A program made the position numbers and the translations under genes. From an uncultured Roseburia sp. (GTDB taxonomy: Bacteria; Bacillota; Clostridia; Lachnospirales; Lachnospiraceae): a stretch of 64,000 nucleotides of DNA. The notes beneath the pieces were generated by a model, which was given only the letters and a program-made list of their open reading frames with translations, was not told where the DNA came from and ran no database searches. The stretch is from positions 1 through 64,000 of the forward strand of contig CAKRDK010000009.1 of the NCBI GenBank assembly GCA_934309475.1. The letters are read 5' to 3'. This document shows, in pieces, positions 59,638-64,000 of the stretch (position 1 is its first letter; each line of letters opens with the position of its first letter).

Positions 59638-60341
59638 CCAATGCGTTCCACCACATCTAAATATTCTAAGATGTTGAGCGTCACGCGGGCAAGATCTATG
59701 CTGATATGCGCTTCTTTTGCAAAAATCCGGCTATCAAACGGCTCCGGAATCTCAAACGGAATAAACTGCATGTAGTCTTTCACACAGTCGATTTCCACCT
59801 CTTCCACGAACTCCGTCGGGATGCGGTCAAAACGGCTGCTGCCCTTTTTCTTATTTTTACTCCAGCCATTGAGCAGACGATATTCGTCCATGTCGATTAG
59901 CGCAAGCCGGAAGCGGATATTGGCATCTTTTAAATAAGGTTTTATCTTATAGAGTTCCGGAAAAACAAAATAAGGATTTCCTTTTTTCGGAGATTTTCGC
60001 TTATCCGAAATCTCCCCACTCTCCTCATCAATCCAGTTCAGCCATTTATTGCGCGGTATCGGATAGACAATCGTCACCGGATACAGTCCTAAAAAACATT
60101 CTAATTTTTTGCGCATCACATTAAAAGACCGGGTCTGAATCTCTATAATCTCAGACCCGGTAAAAATATCAGCCACGTAATTTTCAATCGGAATTTCATG
60201 CATATCGGTGTCTGGCGCATAATAATTTTTCAAAACAGCGTGAACCGTCTTCTCGGATAACGTTCCTATACCCTGACGCTCCCGCTTTGTTCCGATAATT
60301 CTATTTTTTGCTTCTTCAAAACGCTTTTGATCTATCGCCAT
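59592..60341 (-). CDS. Possible PD-(D/E)XK-fold protein with winged-helix end
   Basis: 249 residues, family not recognised. The N-terminal third has Glu in TLSEKTVHAVLKNYY, Asp58 in NYVADIF and EIIEIQT (Glu67, Gln69), spaced like the E-D-ExQ core of PD-(D/E)XK nucleases. The C-terminal part (FAKEAHISIDLARVTLNILEYLDVV, then KGNSYLYRV) is a winged helix. A DNA-processing or regulatory role is inferred. The gene stands alone between a terminator and lysA. Confidence 0.45.
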   Translation of the reverse strand: MAIDQKRFEEAKNRIIGTKRERQGIGTLSEKTVHAVLKNYYAPDTDMHEIPIENYVADIFTGSEIIEIQTRSFNVMRKKLECFLGLYPVTIVYPIPRNKWLNWIDEESGEISDKRKSPKKGNPYFVFPELYKIKPYLKDANIRFRLALIDMDEYRLLNGWSKNKKKGSSRFDRIPTEFVEEVEIDCVKDYMQFIPFEIPEPFDSRIFAKEAHISIDLARVTLNILEYLDVVERIGKKGNSYLYRVNETG

Positions 60342-60374
60342 CTCACCTATGCCTTCCCGGCACCCGTTTTTTCT

Positions 60375-61661
60375 TTAAGCTCTCTTTTCCGGGTGCTTCA
60401 TGTTCTTAAGTATATCAAAACAATCGAAGGTTGCAAAGTAGTCATCCGGAGTTTCTGCACGACGGATAAGCTGCGTGCTGCCATCCTCCTTCAACAAAAT
60501 CTCTGCCGATTTCAATTTACCATTATAGTTGTATCCCATAGAAAAACCATGTGCACCGGTATCGTGGATGAACAGCAAATCTCCCATATCAATCTTTGGA
60601 AGCATTCTGTCAACCGCAAACTTATCACAGTTTTCGCAGAGGGAACCTACCACGTCATACTTGTGGTCGCATGGCGCATCCTCTTTTCCCATCACTGTAA
60701 TATGATGATAAGCGCCATAGACAGCCGGGCGCATCAGGTTGACTGCACAAGCGTCCACTCCGATGTATTCCTTATAGATATGTTTCTCGTGGATTGCCTT
60801 TGTCACAAGTGCACCATACGGAGCCATCATAAAACGTCCCATCTCACTGTAAATTGCGACATCACCAAGTCCTGCCGGCACTAAAATCTCCTCGTATACT
60901 TTTCGGACACCTTCTCCAATCACACGAATGTCATTCGGTGTCTGATCCGGTCTGTAGGCAACGCCGACACCGCCGGAAAGATTGATGAAACGGATATCGC
61001 ATCCGGTCTCTTTTTTCAGTTCAACTACAAGTTCAAATAATTCTCTTGCAAGCTGCGGATAATATTCGTTTGTAACAGTATTACTTGCAAGGAATGCATG
61101 TACGCCAAAATATTTTGCTCCCTTTGCCTTTAAGATTTTAAATCCTTCAAACAACTGCTCTTTTGTAAAACCATACTTAGAATCTCCCGGATTATCCATG
61201 ATTCCGTTGCTCATCTGGAACACTCCGCCCGGATTGTAACGGCAGCTGATGGTCTCAGGAATCTTTCCGATGACCTGCTCTAAGAAATCAATATGGGTAA
61301 AATCGTCTAAATTGATGATAGCGCCAATTTCATTTGCAAATGCATATTCTTCCGCCGGTGTCTCATTTGAGGAAAACATAATATGCTTTCCGTCAAATCC
61401 CTGGGAATCAGCAAGCATTAATTCGGTCAGGGAGGAGCAGTCACAGCCACAGTCATACTCTTTTAAAATATTTAAAAGGAATGGATTCGGTGTTGCTTTT
61501 ACTGCAAAATATTCACGGAAGCCCGGATTCCATGCAAATGCTTCCTTCACCGCTTTTGCATTTTCACGGATTCCTTTTTCATCATAGAGATGAAATGGAG
61601 TCGGATACTGCTCTACAATTTTTTCTAACTGTTCCTTTGTTACAAATGGTTTCTTACTCAT
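60375..61661 (-). CDS. lysA: Diaminopimelate decarboxylase
   Basis: 428 residues, fold-type III PLP enzyme: FAVKATPNPFLLNIL carries the PLP lysine, GGGVG-like NLSGGVGVAY the phosphate site, and the active-site Cys lies in SLCENCDKF. Makes L-lysine from meso-diaminopimelate. Preceded by CAGGAGGACTC; no lysine riboswitch is visible upstream. Confidence 0.92.
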   Translation of the reverse strand: MSKKPFVTKEQLEKIVEQYPTPFHLYDEKGIRENAKAVKEAFAWNPGFREYFAVKATPNPFLLNILKEYDCGCDCSSLTELMLADSQGFDGKHIMFSSNETPAEEYAFANEIGAIINLDDFTHIDFLEQVIGKIPETISCRYNPGGVFQMSNGIMDNPGDSKYGFTKEQLFEGFKILKAKGAKYFGVHAFLASNTVTNEYYPQLARELFELVVELKKETGCDIRFINLSGGVGVAYRPDQTPNDIRVIGEGVRKVYEEILVPAGLGDVAIYSEMGRFMMAPYGALVTKAIHEKHIYKEYIGVDACAVNLMRPAVYGAYHHITVMGKEDAPCDHKYDVVGSLCENCDKFAVDRMLPKIDMGDLLFIHDTGAHGFSMGYNYNGKLKSAEILLKEDGSTQLIRRAETPDDYFATFDCFDILKNMKHPEKRA

Positions 61662-61825
61662 ATTGAGTCCTCCTGTTTTTCATAAAATGATTTTTACATG
61701 TTTTTTTCACCATTTTTCAACGAAAAATGCCAAAATTTCTTTTCCAAGAAATTGAGTTGTGCTATAATATTTCAGTAAATGCAGTGCGGTTGTCGAATCG
61801 CATCACATTAGAAAAGGAGAGTTTC

Positions 61826-62551
61826 ATGAACGTTACCGTTTTACAATATCTAGATCAGGCTTACGTTGATTCTTTGTACGAAGCCCAGGCAAAGCAGGCC
61901 GCTGAGGCTGCTGCCGCCACCAATACAAACACAACGGATTTTGCAACTGTTTTAGCTGACACCGTGGACAGCACTTCTTCTTCCACTCCTGTCGTGGCTG
62001 CATCTTCCATCGAATACACAGACGAGACTTTAGAGTCTATTTTTCAGAAAGCTTCTGAGACGTACGGTGTATCCGTCAATCTGTTAAAAGCAATTGCGAA
62101 AGCAGAGTCCGGATTCAACCAGTATGCCACCAGCAAATCCGGTGCCATGGGTATCATGCAGCTGATGCCATCCACTGCCGCAGGTCTTGGTGTCTCTGAC
62201 GCCTACGATGCTGAACAGAATATCATGGGTGGTGCGAACTTAATCAGCCAGCTTTTAACAAAATACAATGGCGATGTCTCCCTTGCCCTTGCAGCTTACA
62301 ATGCCGGAAGCGGCAACGTTGACAAATACGGTGGCATTCCACCTTTTACCGAGACACAGAATTATGTTTCCAAGATTCTCGGTTACCTCGGTGGTGACGT
62401 ATCGGTTTCTGTACCGTCTTCCACAACTTCTTCCATCAGCGAAGAAGCAAAAGAAGTCATCAATTCTGCCTTAGATGTTATCTTCTCCAAATTAGATATC
62501 AGCAAGGCTTCGCTCGACGAGATGGTCGATGCCCTAGACAGTAACAAATAA
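61826..62551 (+). CDS. SLT lytic transglycosylase
   Basis: 241 residues from ATG 61826 (AAAAGGAG). An Ala-rich N-terminal region without a signal peptide, then the Slt domain: AIAKAESGFNQYATSKSGAM (catalytic Glu), GIMQLMPSTAAGLGV and LALAAYNAGSGNVDKYGG. Cleaves peptidoglycan with anhydro end formation. Lack of a signal suggests release by another route, e.g. flagellar export as for FlgJ-like enzymes; this is inference. Confidence 0.88.
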   Translation: MNVTVLQYLDQAYVDSLYEAQAKQAAEAAAATNTNTTDFATVLADTVDSTSSSTPVVAASSIEYTDETLESIFQKASETYGVSVNLLKAIAKAESGFNQYATSKSGAMGIMQLMPSTAAGLGVSDAYDAEQNIMGGANLISQLLTKYNGDVSLALAAYNAGSGNVDKYGGIPPFTETQNYVSKILGYLGGDVSVSVPSSTTSSISEEAKEVINSALDVIFSKLDISKASLDEMVDALDSNK

Positions 62552-62555
62552 TCTT

Positions 62556-62584
62556 ATCCCGGACTTTGGTTCGGGATTTTTTTA
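62556..62584 (+). terminator. Terminator of the transglycosylase gene
   Basis: ATCCCG/CGGGAT stem, ten-base loop, then seven T. Confidence 0.85.
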
Positions 62585-62598
62585 TGCTAGCTTCTTTC

Positions 62599-63066
62599 CT
62601 ATTCCCGCGTCTCCGAGAGTTCTTCTATTTTTTCCTGAAGATACACATTGAATTCCCGCATGAATAGAAGAAGCACATCCACCTCTTCCTTCGAATAACG
62701 GTTTAAAAATTCCGTATCACGCTTTTCCCACAGACTGTGCCGTTTGGCGTGTTCATCAAACAGCGCTTTCCCCTCGTCCGTCAGTTTAAAATAAACTTCC
62801 TTGCGATTTGTCTCAAGATTATATTTTTCTATCAGATGCTTTGCAAGCAGCTTCTTCGTCATCTTGCTAATGGCGCCTCTTGTCATTCCCATCTGTTCTG
62901 CAATCTTTGTCACATTCGGATGCTCTAACCTTCCAATCGCATCAATACAGTGTGTCTCCGAGTATCCATAACCCTCAAGAATATTGCTCTCCGTCAGTTT
63001 CGACAGCATGTCCTGACGTTCCAGCATTGCAGCCAGTTCCTTTAATAAAATCTGCTGTTCTGTCAT
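62599..63066 (-). CDS. MarR-family regulator
   Basis: 155 residues with the winged helix: NVTKIAEQMGMTRGAISKMTKKL, then the wing with TNRKEVYFKLTDEGKALF. MarR proteins are repressors released by small molecules. Two matching dyad sites lie in its promoter, implying autoregulation and possibly control of the neighbouring ABC transporter. Confidence 0.9.
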   Translation of the reverse strand: MTEQQILLKELAAMLERQDMLSKLTESNILEGYGYSETHCIDAIGRLEHPNVTKIAEQMGMTRGAISKMTKKLLAKHLIEKYNLETNRKEVYFKLTDEGKALFDEHAKRHSLWEKRDTEFLNRYSKEEVDVLLLFMREFNVYLQEKIEELSETRE

Positions 63067-63088
63067 GTTCTCTCCTATGTCATGTTTT

Positions 63089-63152
63089 TTGTTTCCTTGT
63101 CAACAATCCTGACATTCTTCACTATATAGCATTATTGTTTCCCTGTCAACAA
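63089..63152 (-). promoter_or_regulatory. MarR promoter with paired operators
   Basis: TTGTTTCCTTGTCAACAA (63089-63106) and TTGTTTCCCTGTCAACAA (63135-63152) differ at one base and have TTG(T)T/AACAA dyad symmetry. On the minus strand the promoter is TTGACA (63149-63144), 17 bases, TATAGT (63126-63121), with the -35 inside the second site. Confidence 0.75.
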
Positions 63153-63199
63153 AAAATCCATCCGTTCCTGATACTTTTTTCTCAAGAAGGATGGATTTT
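63153..63199 (-). terminator. Terminator of the ABC permease gene
   Basis: AAAATCCATCC with GGATGGATTTT, 25-base loop, followed by a U run on the minus strand; ends upstream transcription before the marR promoter. Confidence 0.75.
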
Positions 63200-63208
63200 C
63201 TTCCCATC

Positions 63209-64000
63209 TTATGATTTTCGCGCTCTGAGACGATTTAGCATCAGCGCAACCGCAAAGACAGCAGCCGCAAACAGCAGCATCACAAATTCATTCCGGTAAA
63301 TCTCACCGGCTTCGGACCAGCTTTTGATTTTCCAGATGGCGGTATTCGAACTCACATACCAATAGGAAGGAACAAATTTTGCAATCTTTTGCATGCCCTG
63401 ATTCATCAGTTCAAGCGGTACAAACACGCCACCGAGGAAACTGAATGCCAGCCCCACAACGTTCGCCATCATATTCAGCTGTCCGTCGTTTTTTGCCTGA
63501 CGACCCGCTAAAAAAGCAATGCTTAAGCACACCAACATGAACGCAAACGCATTTCCCATGCTTAGGATTCCGCTGATTCCCGCCATATAATCCGGGTACA
63601 GAATCCATGCTGTCAGCATGAAAATACTATATTCTAACACCATAATGCCGATACTTCCCAATATCATCTGCAGATTCCGTGCAAAAAAACTCATCGAAGA
63701 ACAGCGGTTTCTGGCATCTAAATCTTTTTCATTGAATATCATCAGCACACTGCTTAAACTCACCATCATGATACACAAGAAAATGTATGGCAGATAATCG
63801 AAAAAATATGCTGCCGGAGGTTTTGTCTCGGCATCTGCATCGTCAAGAAATTCCACCTTGCTCTCGGTCTCCATCGCGGCAAGTGTCTTCTCCGCAGCCT
63901 CTTTTGGCATATAACCACCATCGAGATACATCCCAAGGTTCTGTAAAAATTCGTCGATTTCCATTTCTGCAAGATAAGCAGTGTTATTTCCCGGAACGGC
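63209..64000 (-). CDS. ABC-2 type permease, C-terminal part (cut by window edge)
   Basis: The frame is open to the window edge (12 further codons, AVPGNNTAYLAE, before the first internal Met), so the true start lies beyond. About five membrane segments (YLPYIFLCIMMVSLSSVLMIF, LGSIGIMVLEYSIFMLTAWI, AFAFMLVCLSIAFLAG, then VPLELMNQGM and a final segment) as in drug or bacteriocin exporters. Probably regulated by the adjacent MarR protein. Confidence 0.85.
   Translation of the reverse strand, partial: AVPGNNTAYLAEMEIDEFLQNLGMYLDGGYMPKEAAEKTLAAMETESKVEFLDDADAETKPPAAYFFDYLPYIFLCIMMVSLSSVLMIFNEKDLDARNRCSSMSFFARNLQMILGSIGIMVLEYSIFMLTAWILYPDYMAGISGILSMGNAFAFMLVCLSIAFLAGRQAKNDGQLNMMANVVGLAFSFLGGVFVPLELMNQGMQKIAKFVPSYWYVSSNTAIWKIKSWSEAGEIYRNEFVMLLFAAAVFAVALMLNRLRARKS

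Noticed and set aside
61662..61825. Lysine riboswitch upstream of lysA
   Set aside because: The 160-base gap lacks the multi-helix lysine aptamer and mostly holds the divergent start region of the transglycosylase.

Overview
The window looks like a low-GC Firmicute chromosome, most probably a gut Lachnospiraceae (Roseburia/Agathobacter type). I infer this from gene content and protein style: stand-alone AICAR transformylase plus PurO-type IMP cyclohydrolase, UPF0237/UPF0210 pair, FtsA-like protein with a C-terminal SLBB-like domain, YfhO and LTA-synthase-like proteins, a FliD-like protein, and Gram-positive AGGAGG ribosome sites. No database search was possible, so species is not assigned.

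Region 1 (1 to about 26,370) is the right-hand part of a temperate siphophage-type prophage inserted at the 3' end of the tmRNA gene ssrA. Its left end lies outside the window. From right to left it has: integrase beside ssrA; a lysogeny block on the + strand (CI-like repressor, ImmA/IrrE protein, KilA-N protein) facing a Cro-like gene across three 31-bp-spaced operators; a leftward early operon (HTH proteins, zinc-ribbon proteins, single-strand annealing protein, NinB-like protein, HNH protein, Rha antirepressor, RusA-like resolvase, DUF6291 protein); a DNA modification group (PP-loop/PAPS-reductase-like, C5 and N6-adenine methylases); packaging and head genes (fused small-large terminase, portal, minor capsid, MuF-type protein with a zinc-protease C-terminus). 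At the far left are accessory genes (unknown + strand gene, XRE regulator, RHH protein, AntA antirepressor).

The prophage also carries several non-coding elements that ordinary annotation would miss. These are a roughly 310-nt multi-branched RNA candidate with its own promoter and terminator (21,680-21,990); two roughly 70-nt elements 20 kb apart sharing an identical 14-nt hairpin loop (229-302 and 20,649-20,717); a roughly 100-nt tRNA-like RNA with a consensus-spaced promoter and terminator (8,691-8,790); a second tRNA-like segment (13,655-13,743); and an SOS-type promoter driving a DUF3892 gene (22,292-22,340).

Region 2 (26,372-29,910) is the translation-quality and RNA-turnover block ssrA-smpB-rnr-secG, all on the minus strand. 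Region 3 (30,076-35,097, +) is a small pilus/type II secretion-like operon: transglutaminase-like lipoprotein, GspF/PilC membrane protein, four small single-membrane-segment proteins and a PilT-type ATPase.

Region 4 (35,176-52,128, minus) is housekeeping: purine end-steps, a FliD-like protein, a CgeB-like glycosyltransferase, UPF0210 plus ACT protein, an MBL hydrolase, the FtsA-like protein, coaE, polA, a proline aminopeptidase, a thioesterase, and an M3 oligoendopeptidase. Region 5 (52,316-64,000) is mixed: DUF11 protein, YfhO and LTA-synthase-like envelope genes, tRNA-Leu(CAA), an XRE regulator with a palindromic operator, a U32-like protein, a possible nuclease-fold protein, lysA, a lytic transglycosylase, a MarR regulator with paired operators, and the 3' end of an ABC-2 permease gene cut by the window edge.
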